Source: Aromatoleum toluclasticum ATCC 700605
GTDB lineage: Bacteria; Pseudomonadota; Gammaproteobacteria; Burkholderiales; Rhodocyclaceae
Direction: 5' to 3'
DNA length: 64,000 nucleotides
Assembly: GCF_000378245.1 (NCBI RefSeq)
Contig: NZ_KB899495.1
Location: 277,113 to 341,112 of the forward strand
The notes beneath the pieces were generated by a model, which did not search any database, was not told where the DNA came from, and was given only the letters and a program-made list of their open reading frames with translations. Position numbers and translations under genes: made by a program. Every line of letters starts with the position of its first letter. Position 1 is the stretch's first letter. Shown piece by piece: positions 38,803 to 49,610 of the stretch.

Positions 38803-39225
38803 ATGGAACTCCCTCGCCGGACGGTCGTACTCCCTGTACATACCGCCGCACGCCTGTCCCTTCCCCTGTTGGCGGCGCTATTGGCAATGGCGCCCTTGGC
38901 CGCTCAGCCCGCACCACCCCCGGACCACCCGTCGCCGGGCGCCGCCATGCAGTTGATCCGGCCCGACACCGAACAATCTGGGGCCTTGCGCCGAACCGGC
39001 GTCGCGCTCGACTCGATCGACGCCAACGAGTACACCTACATCGAGGTCGATGAGGCGGGAAAGAGCTACTGGATCGCGACCGCGCGGATGAAGATCATGC
39101 GCGGCGACCTGGTGCAGTTCGCCGACGGGGTGACCATGGAGCAGTTCTACAGCAAACTGCTCAAGCGCACCTTCCAGTCGGTGATGTTCGTCGACAGCGT
39201 TTCGACCACGCCCGGAAAGCGATAA
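38803..39225 (+). CDS. NrfJ-like exported protein
   Basis: The 140-residue product begins MELPRRTVVLPVHTAARLSL, with a signal peptide of about 33 residues (core LLAALLAMAPLAAQ, cleavage after AAQP or AQ). The mature part has the pattern ANEYTYIEVDEAGKSYWIATA, GDLVQFADGVTMEQFYSKLLKRTFQSVMFVD (residues about 80-135), as in small periplasmic NrfJ-related proteins whose function is unclear. No cysteine or haem motif is present, so it is not a cytochrome. It is followed after 2 bp by a lipoyl-domain protein, with which it is probably cotranscribed. Confidence 0.6.
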   Translation: MELPRRTVVLPVHTAARLSLPLLAALLAMAPLAAQPAPPPDHPSPGAAMQLIRPDTEQSGALRRTGVALDSIDANEYTYIEVDEAGKSYWIATARMKIMRGDLVQFADGVTMEQFYSKLLKRTFQSVMFVDSVSTTPGKR

Positions 39226-39227
39226 GC

Positions 39228-39500
39228 GTGGCGGCCCGGATCGTCGAAATCCGCATGCCGAAATTCCCGGAATGCTGGGACAGCTGCGGAAACTGCCGCA
39301 CAGAAGACGTCTTCGTACAAAGCGTACTCGTGCGGGCAGGCGAATCGATCGGCTTCGACGAGCCCTTGATCGTCCTGGAAACCGGCAAGACCGCGATGGA
39401 CATCCCCTCGCCCCGAGCCGGCACCATTGTCGAGGTCAAGGTCGATGAAGGCGACCTGATCGACGAGGGCGACCTGATCGCTCTGGTCGAGGTCGGCTAA
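39228..39500 (+). CDS. stand-alone lipoyl/biotinyl-domain protein with a cysteine cluster
   Basis: The 90-residue protein is a single lipoyl-type domain. The probable modified lysine is Lys54 in VLETGKTAMDIPSP. ETGK-T resembles dihydrolipoyl acyltransferase domains more than biotin carriers (which have MKM). Unusually, residues 16-23 read CWDSCGNC, giving three closely spaced cysteines inserted after the first beta-strand (RMPKFPE). They could bind a metal, an iron-sulfur cluster or do thiol chemistry; none of this is shown. The start is a GTG 2 bp after the exported protein's stop. No E1, E2 or E3 gene is nearby, so its partner enzyme is unknown. Confidence 0.7.
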   Translation: MAARIVEIRMPKFPECWDSCGNCRTEDVFVQSVLVRAGESIGFDEPLIVLETGKTAMDIPSPRAGTIVEVKVDEGDLIDEGDLIALVEVG

Positions 39501-39524
39501 CGCGCGTCCGGCCGTCCCTTGCCG

Positions 39525-41480
39525 CTAGCGCACCCGACATGCGCGATTGCGCCCGCCGAGCTTCGCGCGGTACATGGCCTCGTCGGCACGACACATCAGC
39601 TCGTGCTCGTCCTTGCCATCCTCGGGATAAACGGCAATGCCGATACTCGACGAGATGCGCACTTCGTGCCCCTCCAGTACAAAAGGCTTTTCGAGCGCAC
39701 TGCGGATCTTCTCGGCGACGATCTCGGCATCCTTGTCAGCACCGATTTCAGGTAGCAGCACGACGAATTCGTCCCCGCCCCGCCGCCCCAGTGCGTCGGA
39801 CGACCTGATCGAGCCCTGCATGCGCCGGACGGCGTCGCACAGCAACAGATCGCCGACATGATGCCCCCGCTCATCGTTGACCTGCTTGAAGTGGTCGAGA
39901 TCGATGAACAGCAGCGCGAACCGGTGCGCCGAACGACGTGCCTGGACGAGTGCGTAGCCGAGCAGTTCGCCGAACATGAGCCGATTCACGGCCCCGGTCA
40001 GGATGTCGTGCGTCGCCATGTGTGCAATGCGCCGCTCGGCCTCCTTGCGTTCGGAGATGTCCGACAGGAGCGCGATGACGCCCTTCATCCGCCCCCAGCC
40101 GTCGTTGAGCGGCGCAAGCGAGACGAGAACGGTCAACTGCCTGCCGTCTCCGCGCGTCAAGCGTACCTCGTAGCGCTTGCTTTGCCCTTCCTCGAGGCGG
40201 GCCAGGATCATCTCGCGACTTTCGCCACCACCGTCTGCCCATAGCTCGTCCAGCATCATTCCGAGCAATCGCGATTCCTCCCGCCCGACGAGTTCGACAA
40301 ATCCGGGATTGACGAAGATCAGCCTGAAAGCGGCATCGGTCGCTGCGATGCCGTCGTGGGCAATATTCACGAGCGTGCTGTATTTTTCCTCGCTCCGTCG
40401 CAAGGATTCCGTGGTCCGCGCCAATCGGGCTGCCCTCTCGCGGGTCATCGCGAAGAACAGCGCCGTTACGACTAGCAGGACACCGACCAGCACGACCGAA
40501 ACGAATTCCGCCTGGCGGATGTCGGGTTCGGCATCGAAGGCCGGCAGCGCCTCGAGCCGGATCACCCATTCGATCCCGCCCAGCAATGCGCGCTCGGTAC
40601 TGACCGGGCCCGCGCCTGAATAAGGCATGCCCGCATGACTGTCGTAGAGCAGGGCTTCCGGAGCCTGGATCCGGTCGAACACCTGCATGCGGATCTGGCC
40701 GGGGTGTTGGTCCAGCATCTGACGCATCAGGCGGGCCATCCGGAACGGAAGGTAAACCCATCCCCTGAGCGCCGCCCAGCGCTCGGCCTCCGTCGCAACC
40801 GGCATGCCGTTGGCGAACACTGGCATGTAGAGCAGGACCCCCGCCTGCACGTCCGTATCCGTCTCCTGGACGAGAACGGTCTTCCCGCTCAGGGCCGGCT
40901 CGCCGGACTGTACGGCCCGATCCATCGCCTCGCGCCTGACGGGTTCGGAATACATGTCGTAGCCGATCGCACGTGCGTTACGCCAGTCGGCCGGTTCGAG
41001 CACGACAACGCTGCTGCGGGCGTCCCGCTGACCTTCGGGCCATACCCCGTAGTCCCTGCTGCCGAATTCGCGCATGGTCTGCGTATGGGCCTCGAGCTGG
41101 CCCGGCAATATCCACTGGGCAAATCCGATTCCCTGCACTCCCGGAAAGTCTTCCTGGAACGACAGCCGCTGCAGGTAGGTCCGCCACACGGCGAGATCGA
41201 GGTCCGCGCGTGAGCGCAGAAATGCCTGGCCGCCGCGGAGCAGCATGCGATAGGAGCTGAACCGCTCGCTGACTTTCAGAACCACTTCAGTAGAGTGGCT
41301 CGCCAAGTGCGCTTGCACCTGCTCGTCGTGACGTTGGCCGAGGTGGCGCCAGACGACGACTGCCGCCCCGATCGCGCAGGCGAGTGCGACGGCAATGAAG
41401 ACCCCCCCGGCGGGCGACCAGCTGCGCGCCGGCGCGGTACTGGCACCCGGATCTTCGGCATCGTCCATTTCGCGATCCAT
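39525..41480 (-). CDS. membrane diguanylate cyclase, CHASE-PAS-GGDEF
   Basis: The 651-residue protein has an N-terminal helix (about 25-47), a periplasmic CHASE domain (about 60-300, with PGVQGIGFAQWILP and RNARAIGYDMYSEPVRREAM), a second helix (about 325-345), a PAS domain (about 365-480) and a GGDEF domain (about 485-645). The active site RGGDEFV is intact and is preceded by RSSD at the correct distance for the inhibitory I-site, so it should make cyclic-di-GMP with product inhibition. No EAL domain is present. The ligand of the CHASE domain is unknown. It is transcribed away from ettA and appears monocistronic. Confidence 0.9.
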   Translation of the reverse strand: MDREMDDAEDPGASTAPARSWSPAGGVFIAVALACAIGAAVVVWRHLGQRHDEQVQAHLASHSTEVVLKVSERFSSYRMLLRGGQAFLRSRADLDLAVWRTYLQRLSFQEDFPGVQGIGFAQWILPGQLEAHTQTMREFGSRDYGVWPEGQRDARSSVVVLEPADWRNARAIGYDMYSEPVRREAMDRAVQSGEPALSGKTVLVQETDTDVQAGVLLYMPVFANGMPVATEAERWAALRGWVYLPFRMARLMRQMLDQHPGQIRMQVFDRIQAPEALLYDSHAGMPYSGAGPVSTERALLGGIEWVIRLEALPAFDAEPDIRQAEFVSVVLVGVLLVVTALFFAMTRERAARLARTTESLRRSEEKYSTLVNIAHDGIAATDAAFRLIFVNPGFVELVGREESRLLGMMLDELWADGGGESREMILARLEEGQSKRYEVRLTRGDGRQLTVLVSLAPLNDGWGRMKGVIALLSDISERKEAERRIAHMATHDILTGAVNRLMFGELLGYALVQARRSAHRFALLFIDLDHFKQVNDERGHHVGDLLLCDAVRRMQGSIRSSDALGRRGGDEFVVLLPEIGADKDAEIVAEKIRSALEKPFVLEGHEVRISSSIGIAVYPEDGKDEHELMCRADEAMYRAKLGGRNRACRVR

Positions 41481-41664
41481 CGGGGGCCGGGGTGCGCAAC
41501 AGGAACGCGCCCCATGAGGCCATCATGTAACAAAATAATAGCAGCCGCTCCCGCCGTCGGCTCGGGATTCCTTCTCACTTGCGCGACAGCGCAAGCTTCA
41601 CCGGGCTTGAGGTATCCTTTGCGCACTTCACATATCCGTTTGACCGAAACAAAAAAGCGACCCA

Positions 41665-43329
<1,665 letters not shown>

Positions 43330-43436
43330 CAGCTACAACCGGGCGGCAGGTTTGCACCGCCGCCCGCCTCGCGATGAGCGCGCTTTGCGCTATCCTCCAT
43401 GACGTGTTCATCGCCCTAATCGACAGGAGAATGTCC

Positions 43437-44417
43437 ATGTACAAGAGTCTCCAGCGAATCCTCGCGGTGAGCGCTGCGCTGTTCACCCTCGCACCGGCAG
43501 CGCCGGCGCTGGCGGAAGCCCCCATGGTGAAGACCCAGGTTCCGGGCTACTACCGGACCATGGTCGGACAGTTCGAGGTCACCGCGCTGTATGACGGTGC
43601 GATCGAGCTCGATACCAAGCTGCTCAAGAACGCCGACCCGGAAGACCTCAACCGGATGCTGGCACGCATGTTCGTCGGCAACCCGAAGATGCAGACCGCG
43701 GTGAATGCCTACCTGATCAACACCGGCGGCAACCTGATCCTGGTTGACGCCGGGGCGGCCAAGCTCTTCGGGCCCACACTCGGCTTCGTCGTCGACAACC
43801 TCAAGGCTGCCGGCTACGACCCCGCCCAAGTCGACACCATCATCCTGACCCACATGCACCCCGACCACATCGGCGGGCTCGGCGATCCCGCGGCTCCGCC
43901 CGCGTTCCCCAACGCCAACGTGTATGTCTCGGTGCTCGACAACGACTTCTGGCTGTCGCAGCAGGCGGCCGCGGCGGCCAAGCCCGAGATGCAGAATTTC
44001 TTCAAGATGGCACGCGACATCGCCGCACCCTACCAGGCACGCGGCAAGTGGCGCACCTTCGCCGACGGCACGGAGATCGCCGCCGGTGTCCGCGCGGTCA
44101 AGGCCTACGGCCACACGCCGGGGCACAGCGCGATCTCCATCGAGTCGTCGGGCCATAAGCTGCTGATCTGGGGCGACATCGTGCACTCGCATGCGGTCCA
44201 GTTCGCGCTGCCGGGCGTCTCGATCGACTTCGACTTTGACCAGAACCAGGCGATCGCAACCCGCCGCAGCCTCATGTACTCGCTGGCCGCAAGCAAGACG
44301 ATGGTCGCCGGCATGCATCTGCCCTTCCCCGGCATCGGCCACGTGCGCGCGGATGGCAAGGGCGTCTACGCCTGGGTGCCGATCGAGTATTCGCCGCTTC
44401 CCAAACCGGGGCAGTGA
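43437..44417 (+). CDS. exported metallo-beta-lactamase-fold hydrolase
   Basis: The 326-residue protein begins MYKSLQRILAVSAALFTLA. AGGAGA ends six bases before this ATG, while it directly abuts an in-frame ATG six bases upstream, so the later start is right. A signal peptide runs to about ALAEAP (residue 28). The metal-binding motif THMHPDHIGGL lies near residue 142, with later ligands in YGHTPGHS and WGDIVHSH. Proteins of this type include lactonases and other hydrolases; the substrate cannot be assigned. It is transcribed after ettA with a GC hairpin between, and is convergent with the antiporter gene. Confidence 0.85.
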   Translation: MYKSLQRILAVSAALFTLAPAAPALAEAPMVKTQVPGYYRTMVGQFEVTALYDGAIELDTKLLKNADPEDLNRMLARMFVGNPKMQTAVNAYLINTGGNLILVDAGAAKLFGPTLGFVVDNLKAAGYDPAQVDTIILTHMHPDHIGGLGDPAAPPAFPNANVYVSVLDNDFWLSQQAAAAAKPEMQNFFKMARDIAAPYQARGKWRTFADGTEIAAGVRAVKAYGHTPGHSAISIESSGHKLLIWGDIVHSHAVQFALPGVSIDFDFDQNQAIATRRSLMYSLAASKTMVAGMHLPFPGIGHVRADGKGVYAWVPIEYSPLPKPGQ

Positions 44418-45701
44418 TCAGCGTTCCGGCCAGAAACGCTCCATCAGCGGTTTGACGCTGATCCCGTGGCACAGGATCGAAAGGGTAACGACGATCAGTG
44501 TCATGTGGATCAGCTCAAGCGCCAGCTTTTCCGGCAGCCCGTGCTGGATCGCGTACATCAGGTAGTACAGCGAGCCGATCCCGCGCACGCCGAACCAGCC
44601 GGCAAGCGCCTGGGCGTTCCAGGGCGTGCGCGTGCCGGCGAGCCCGACGAACACGCTCACCGGACGCGCGACGAGGAACAGGAACAGCGCCAGCGACACC
44701 GCGCGCCAGCTCCACGAGTCGACGAACAGGGTGCCGCCGATCAGCAGGATGAGCACGACCTCGGACAGGCGCTCGAGGTGTTCCTTGAACACCAGCGAGC
44801 CCTCGCTCACTGTCGCCGCCGGCACGCCCTCGCCCGCCTCGCCGATATAGTTCGCCAGTAGCCGGTCGGGCACATCCGGTCCGGCACCCGCCAGCTTCCG
44901 CTCGGTCTGGCGTAGCGCGACCGCGGCGAAGAACACCGCCAGAAAACCCCATGCGCTGATCAGCAGGCTGACGCCATACACCAGCGCGATCAGCCCGAGG
45001 CCCAGGAAGTCGTCGAGCAGCCCCTGTCCGGGCCGGTTGCTGCGCAGGCGATGCGCCATGTGGGCGAGCCCCGCACCGGAAACCGCCCCCAGGGCGATGC
45101 CGGCGAGCGTGGCCCACACGACGTCCACCAGCAGCCAGCGCGAGCCCAGCTCACCCAACTCGTGCAAACCGAGCAGCCCGAGTCCCAGCATGACGAAGGG
45201 AAACGCGCTGCCATCGTTCATGCCGGCCTCGCAGGTCAGCGTGAAACGCAGGCGGTCGCGGTCACCGGGGTGGCGGACCTGGACCTCGGTCGCGAGTACC
45301 GGATCGGTCGGCGCAACGATCGCCCCGAGCAGGATCGCGGCGCCGAGCGGCAATCCCAGGGCGTAATGGGCAAAGGCGGCCACCAGGCCAACCGTCACCG
45401 CCATCGACACGAACGCGAGGAGAATGGGCGTGCGCCAGCGCGCCAGGCTGACCGGAACCGGCATCTTGACGCCCGCCGCGTAAAGTGAGATCAGCGCCGC
45501 TGCTTCGGTGAGGATCTCGAGGAGCGCGGACTCCTTGAGCGGATTGAAGTGGAAGAGGTGCAGCACCGTCGGCCCGACCAGCATGCCGACCGCGAGGTAG
45601 ATGATCGCGCTGGTGACCGGCAAGCGCTTGAGGACCGACGAAGTCAGGCCCATCGCCAGCAAAAGGCAGCCCACCAGCAGGAACCACTGCGCGTTAGTCA
45701 T
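44418..45701 (-). CDS. cation:proton antiporter (CPA1/NhaP-like)
   Basis: The 427-residue protein begins MTNAQWFLLVGCLLLAMG and has about twelve membrane helices. The conserved antiporter motifs are APTDPVLATEVQVRHPGDRDRLRFTL near residue 150 (the TDP motif) and EAGMNDGSAFPFVML (the ND motif) near residue 180, the ion-binding residues of CPA1 exchangers. WFGVRGIGSLYYLMYA near 375 is also typical. It probably exchanges Na+ or K+ for H+ across the inner membrane. There is no C-terminal regulatory domain. The frame is open for 54 more codons upstream, but those lie against tRNA-Leu and do not look like protein. Confidence 0.88.
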   Translation of the reverse strand: MTNAQWFLLVGCLLLAMGLTSSVLKRLPVTSAIIYLAVGMLVGPTVLHLFHFNPLKESALLEILTEAAALISLYAAGVKMPVPVSLARWRTPILLAFVSMAVTVGLVAAFAHYALGLPLGAAILLGAIVAPTDPVLATEVQVRHPGDRDRLRFTLTCEAGMNDGSAFPFVMLGLGLLGLHELGELGSRWLLVDVVWATLAGIALGAVSGAGLAHMAHRLRSNRPGQGLLDDFLGLGLIALVYGVSLLISAWGFLAVFFAAVALRQTERKLAGAGPDVPDRLLANYIGEAGEGVPAATVSEGSLVFKEHLERLSEVVLILLIGGTLFVDSWSWRAVSLALFLFLVARPVSVFVGLAGTRTPWNAQALAGWFGVRGIGSLYYLMYAIQHGLPEKLALELIHMTLIVVTLSILCHGISVKPLMERFWPER

Positions 45702-45872
45702 TGCGTAATCCGTGAATGCGGAAAGGCGCCGCGGGCGATCCCTTCCCCCGATATCGAACGTTTCCGCTTCGAGGCCGGCAAGGACGATACCTGTCGATGA
45801 AAGGCTGGCGCGGCCGAAACCCGGCTGCCACAGCACGAAGACCAGCTTCGCACGGACCGCCATTGCGCCCTA

Positions 45873-45957
45873 TGGTGCCCAAGAAGGGACTCGAACCCCC
45901 ACGCCTCGCGGCGCCAGAACCTAAATCTGGTGCGTCTACCAATTCCGCCACTTGGGC
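45873..45957 (-). tRNA. tRNA-Leu (TAG anticodon)
   Basis: The 85-base cloverleaf has acceptor arms GCCCAAG/CTTGGGC, anticodon stem CCAGA/TCTGG enclosing TTTAGGT (anticodon TAG), a long class II variable arm (CGCCGCGAGGCG) and an encoded CCA. It is a single tRNA gene between the antiporter and the AttH-like gene. Confidence 0.95.
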
Positions 45958-46017
45958 CCCGCCGTGCCCGCGAAGCGGGCTGCCGCCATTGCAGCGGCGG
46001 GCGCATTATACACGGCC

Positions 46018-47100
46018 TCACATCCGCAGGCGTTCGGCGTAGCCGGTCATCTCGAGGTAGCCGCGACCGATCTCGCGGCCCGCTTCGAACAGCCGCACGG
46101 CGCCTTCCCAATACACGGCGCCGGTCGAGCGGCGGCTGTCGAGTTCCTGGTCGTCCAGCAACGGGCGCAGCTGCAGCCGGCGGCCGTCGATGTCGATGTC
46201 CCATTCGACTGCGTACTCGGCGCCGGTGCGCGGGGAGCGCCAGCGCCGCTGGGGCGTGAAGGCCACCTGCGCGGGCCGCAGCGCGCGGGTTTCACCCGCC
46301 GCGGTGCGCAGCGTGCCGGAGGACCACATGGACCCGCCCCGCTCGTCGCGCATGCGGAAGGCCATCAGCGAGCCGCCGTCGTGGAGGTTGATGCCGATCC
46401 AGTCCCAGCCTCTCGCCCCGTCGGGCAGCAGTTCGCTGGACCACTCGTGGTCCAGCCAGGCCCGGCCCTTCACCGGGACGGTGGCGCCATCCACGCGCAG
46501 GGAGCCGCTCACCGCGAGCTGGGGACGGCTGTAGTAATGGCTCGCGTGCTTCGCATCGCCGGCCTTCTGGCTGAAGCCCTTGTCGCCGTTGAGAACGGGC
46601 GGTCCGGACGGGTCGAAGCGCAGGTCGAAGGCAAAGGATCCGGCGTCGACGCGGCTGCGATAGTGATCCTGGGCCCATTCGAGCTGCCAGTCGCGGATCC
46701 ACACCCGCGTCGCCCCGGTGGCGGCGCCGGCCAGCGGGTCGAGCGCGCGTTCGCTGCGTTCGGCATGCAGCAGGCGACCCACTGCGGGATCGGCGATCGC
46801 CGCATGGGCAAGCACCAGCTGACGCGGCGCGAAGCGGCTCGGGTTGTCTTCCCCGATGCCCGTGCGGACGCGGAAAAAGGTGACCTGGAAGCCGCGCTCG
46901 ACGCCCCGTTCGTCGGTGATCCACCCCGTGACATACCACCACTCGGTACGGAAGTCCGGATGGGCGCCGCCATCCGCGGGAAAACGCATCACCGTTCCGG
47001 GCAACACGGGCGGATAGTCAGGCCCCGCCTTCGCCGCCGGCACGGCAAGCGCCGCGCACAGAGCGAACGCAAGCGCACGCCGGATCGGCCACCAACGCAT
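46018..47100 (-). CDS. AttH/CrtC-like lipocalin-fold protein
   Basis: The 360-residue exported protein begins MRWWPIRRALAFALCAALAV; the signal peptide is about 25 residues. The mature part carries the AttH/carotenoid 1,2-hydratase family motif RTEWWYVTGW near residue 51 and AWLDHEWSSELL near 214. In this family the WWY motif lines a double lipocalin barrel for hydrophobic molecules. Its ATG overlaps the stop of the upstream ABC permease (ATGA), so it is the third gene of an ATPase-permease-AttH operon. A carotenoid role is unlikely without other crt genes; a periplasmic lipid-handling role is inferred. Confidence 0.8.
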   Translation of the reverse strand: MRWWPIRRALAFALCAALAVPAAKAGPDYPPVLPGTVMRFPADGGAHPDFRTEWWYVTGWITDERGVERGFQVTFFRVRTGIGEDNPSRFAPRQLVLAHAAIADPAVGRLLHAERSERALDPLAGAATGATRVWIRDWQLEWAQDHYRSRVDAGSFAFDLRFDPSGPPVLNGDKGFSQKAGDAKHASHYYSRPQLAVSGSLRVDGATVPVKGRAWLDHEWSSELLPDGARGWDWIGINLHDGGSLMAFRMRDERGGSMWSSGTLRTAAGETRALRPAQVAFTPQRRWRSPRTGAEYAVEWDIDIDGRRLQLRPLLDDQELDSRRSTGAVYWEGAVRLFEAGREIGRGYLEMTGYAERLRM

Positions 47101-49610
47101 CACCAGTCCTCCCGCACGGCCAGCACGGCCGAACCGCGCATCGCCTGAAAGCCGGACACGCGCGCGGCGAGCCCCGCAAGCACGATCACGGCGCCGGCGA
47201 AAGCCAGCAAGCCGCCGAACGGAACCTGCAGATCCATGCTCCAGTGGAAACTCTGGCGATTGACGACTTCGATCAGGACGAAAGCGACCGCTGTTCCCGC
47301 GACCAGGCCGAGCGTGGTTCCCGCCGCGGCCGTGAGCACCCCCTCGAGCGTGATCAGCCGACCGACCTCGGGGCGCGTCATCCCGAGATGGCGCAGCACG
47401 CCGAATTCCTTGCGCCGTGCGATCGCCAGAACCGCAAAGCTGGTGCTGACACCGAAGAGACCGATGAGCACGGCGACCGCCTCCATCAGGTAGGTGACCA
47501 GGAAGGTGCGGTCGAAGATCGCGAGACTCTGGGCGCGAATCTCTCCGGGGCTCGCGATCCGCACGGTGTTCTCGCCGAGGATGCCGCGGACTGCCGCAGC
47601 GATCTCTTCGAAGGACGCGCCGTGGGCGAGGAACACGCCGACGTCGTTCGCGGCGAGGTCGCCCGTCGCCGCGCGGTAGTCCGCCAGCTCGATCGCGACT
47701 GCGCCCTGCTGCCGCGCGTAGTCGCGCCAGACGCCGGCGACGCGGAAGGCCACCGGCTGCCCGCCCAGTGGCAGAACGAGGCGGCCGCCGACCCCGAGCG
47801 CGAAGAGGTCGGCCAGCGCTTCCGATACCCACGCAGGTCTCTCCCCCGCGGGCGGCGGCACCGACTGGCCGACCAGCGGGAGCAGCCTTCCGCCGTCGAG
47901 CGGGCGCGCGATCAGGGATACCGGAAGATGCCGGTCGTCGAGACGCAGCGTGTCGAAGCGCACGGGCATGGTTCGCGTCACGCCGGGCAGGGCTGCGATC
48001 CGCTGCAGCGCGCCAGGATCGAGGACACCGCTGGTCCCCTGCGGGGAGGCGCTGACGTAGAGATCGGCGGGCAGCACGGCGGTGAGCCAGCGATCGACCG
48101 AGTCGCGGAAGGACGCGACCATGATGGCCATCGCGACGGCAAGCGCGACGCTCGCGACGACCCCGGCACCAGCGACGACGGCCTGCCCGGGTGCGGCCGC
48201 AAGGCGGGCGCCCGCCAATCTCCACAGGGCCTGGCGGTGGCGTGGCGCAATGCGCGTCGCACCCCGCACGAGCATGGGCAGGATCAGGACGGCACCGACC
48301 AGGATCAGCGCGACGGCGAGGTAGCCGAAAACGGGCACGCCGCCGAGCGGCGGCAGCAGGCACAGCGCGACCGCTCCCCCCAGGCAGGCCGCAGCGCGGC
48401 GCGGCTGCGGGCGGAACTGGAACATCCGCGCCTCGTCGCCGGACTTGAGCGCACGGGCGGGCAACATGCGCCGCGCCTCGCGCGCCGGCAGCCATGCCCC
48501 CGCGACGCCGGCGAGAACGCCCAGCAGGAGATAGGTGCCACTTGCTGGCAGATCGACGCGCAGCGCTGGGGTCACGCCGCGAAAGTAGCCCGCGCCGAGA
48601 TCACCGCCCGCGACATCGAAGGCGATGGCGGCGAACCCGTGCCCGAGGGCGACCCCGAGCACGCCACCCGCGAACCCGACCACGGCACCTTCGACCAGCA
48701 GTCCGCGCATCAGCGTTCCGCGGTCGAGCCCCAGTGCGCGCAGGAAGGCGAACTCCTGGCGGCGGCGCGCGACGGCGAGGAATTGCGTCGAGAAGACGAG
48801 GAAGCCGCCGGTGACGAGGGCGATCGCAGCCAGCATCGTGAGATTGACGCGGTAGGCGCGCGACAGGCCCGCCGCGAGTTGCTCGGCTGCACGCGGGGTG
48901 AGCACTTCGACCCCTGCGGGCAGGCCGGCCGCGAGCGCGCTGCGTGCGGCCGCGACGTCGACACCTGCCTTCAGCCTCAGGTCGATGCGCGTGATGCGGC
49001 CCGATCGGCCGAAGAGCTGCTGGGCAGCGGCGATATCCATGACCGCCAGCGCCCGCCCCTGACCCGCTCCAGGCACCGATCCGGCCACGCGCAGCGACGC
49101 GACCCGCGTGCCGGCCAGCACGTCCAGCCGGTCACCGGGCGCGACACCGAGTTCGGCCTGAGCCGCAGCGCTCAGGAACAGCGTGTCGGGCTGCAGCGCG
49201 GCCAGGGCTCCATCGTCGTCCCGCGAGGCCTCGGCGACCCGCGGCATCAGGGCCGGATGGACATGTGCGACCCGCAGGGCGTCGACGCCGAGTATCCGCA
49301 ACGACCGCTCATGCCCCGGCAGGCGGACCTCGAGTTCCACGATCGGGCTGGCATCGGCGACCTCGTCGCGCATCGCGAGCCGGCCGTACAGCGCATCGTC
49401 GAAGCCCTCCCGCGCGCCCGACACCTGCAGGTCCGCCTCGCCGGAAAGAAGGCGCATGCCGCGGCCGAATTCGTCGAGCGCCGCGCCGTGGATGATCTGC
49501 ACGGCCAGGCCGAGGGCGACGCCGAGCGCGATCGCGACCAGCGACAACGCCGTCGCGAGCCGGCGGCGTGCGAGGCTTGCGACGAAGATCCGGCCGAGCA
49601 CCCGGCTCAC
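47100..49610 (-). CDS. ABC transporter permease with two FtsX/MacB-type domains
   Basis: The 836-residue protein starts at a GTG that overlaps the TGA of the ATPase gene (GTGA). It has about ten membrane helices in two FtsX-like sets: helix 1 near 20, a large periplasmic domain, helices near 255-420 (with RRQEFAFLRALGLDRGTLMRGLLVEG), a second periplasmic domain and a final helix set near 720-830 (RRKEFGVLRHLGMTRPEVGRLITLEG). The paired coupling motifs, E-F-x-x-L-R-x-L-G, are what LolD/MacB-type ATPases dock on. Such fused permeases (AttFG type) extract or move lipids or lipoproteins across the periplasm. The transported molecule is unknown. Confidence 0.85.
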   Translation of the reverse strand: MSRVLGRIFVASLARRRLATALSLVAIALGVALGLAVQIIHGAALDEFGRGMRLLSGEADLQVSGAREGFDDALYGRLAMRDEVADASPIVELEVRLPGHERSLRILGVDALRVAHVHPALMPRVAEASRDDDGALAALQPDTLFLSAAAQAELGVAPGDRLDVLAGTRVASLRVAGSVPGAGQGRALAVMDIAAAQQLFGRSGRITRIDLRLKAGVDVAAARSALAAGLPAGVEVLTPRAAEQLAAGLSRAYRVNLTMLAAIALVTGGFLVFSTQFLAVARRRQEFAFLRALGLDRGTLMRGLLVEGAVVGFAGGVLGVALGHGFAAIAFDVAGGDLGAGYFRGVTPALRVDLPASGTYLLLGVLAGVAGAWLPAREARRMLPARALKSGDEARMFQFRPQPRRAAACLGGAVALCLLPPLGGVPVFGYLAVALILVGAVLILPMLVRGATRIAPRHRQALWRLAGARLAAAPGQAVVAGAGVVASVALAVAMAIMVASFRDSVDRWLTAVLPADLYVSASPQGTSGVLDPGALQRIAALPGVTRTMPVRFDTLRLDDRHLPVSLIARPLDGGRLLPLVGQSVPPPAGERPAWVSEALADLFALGVGGRLVLPLGGQPVAFRVAGVWRDYARQQGAVAIELADYRAATGDLAANDVGVFLAHGASFEEIAAAVRGILGENTVRIASPGEIRAQSLAIFDRTFLVTYLMEAVAVLIGLFGVSTSFAVLAIARRKEFGVLRHLGMTRPEVGRLITLEGVLTAAAGTTLGLVAGTAVAFVLIEVVNRQSFHWSMDLQVPFGGLLAFAGAVIVLAGLAARVSGFQAMRGSAVLAVREDW

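Noticed and set aside
43338-43365. Intrinsic terminator after ettA (CGGGCGGC/GCCGCCCG hairpin)
   Set aside because: There is no T-tract, so I could not support termination.
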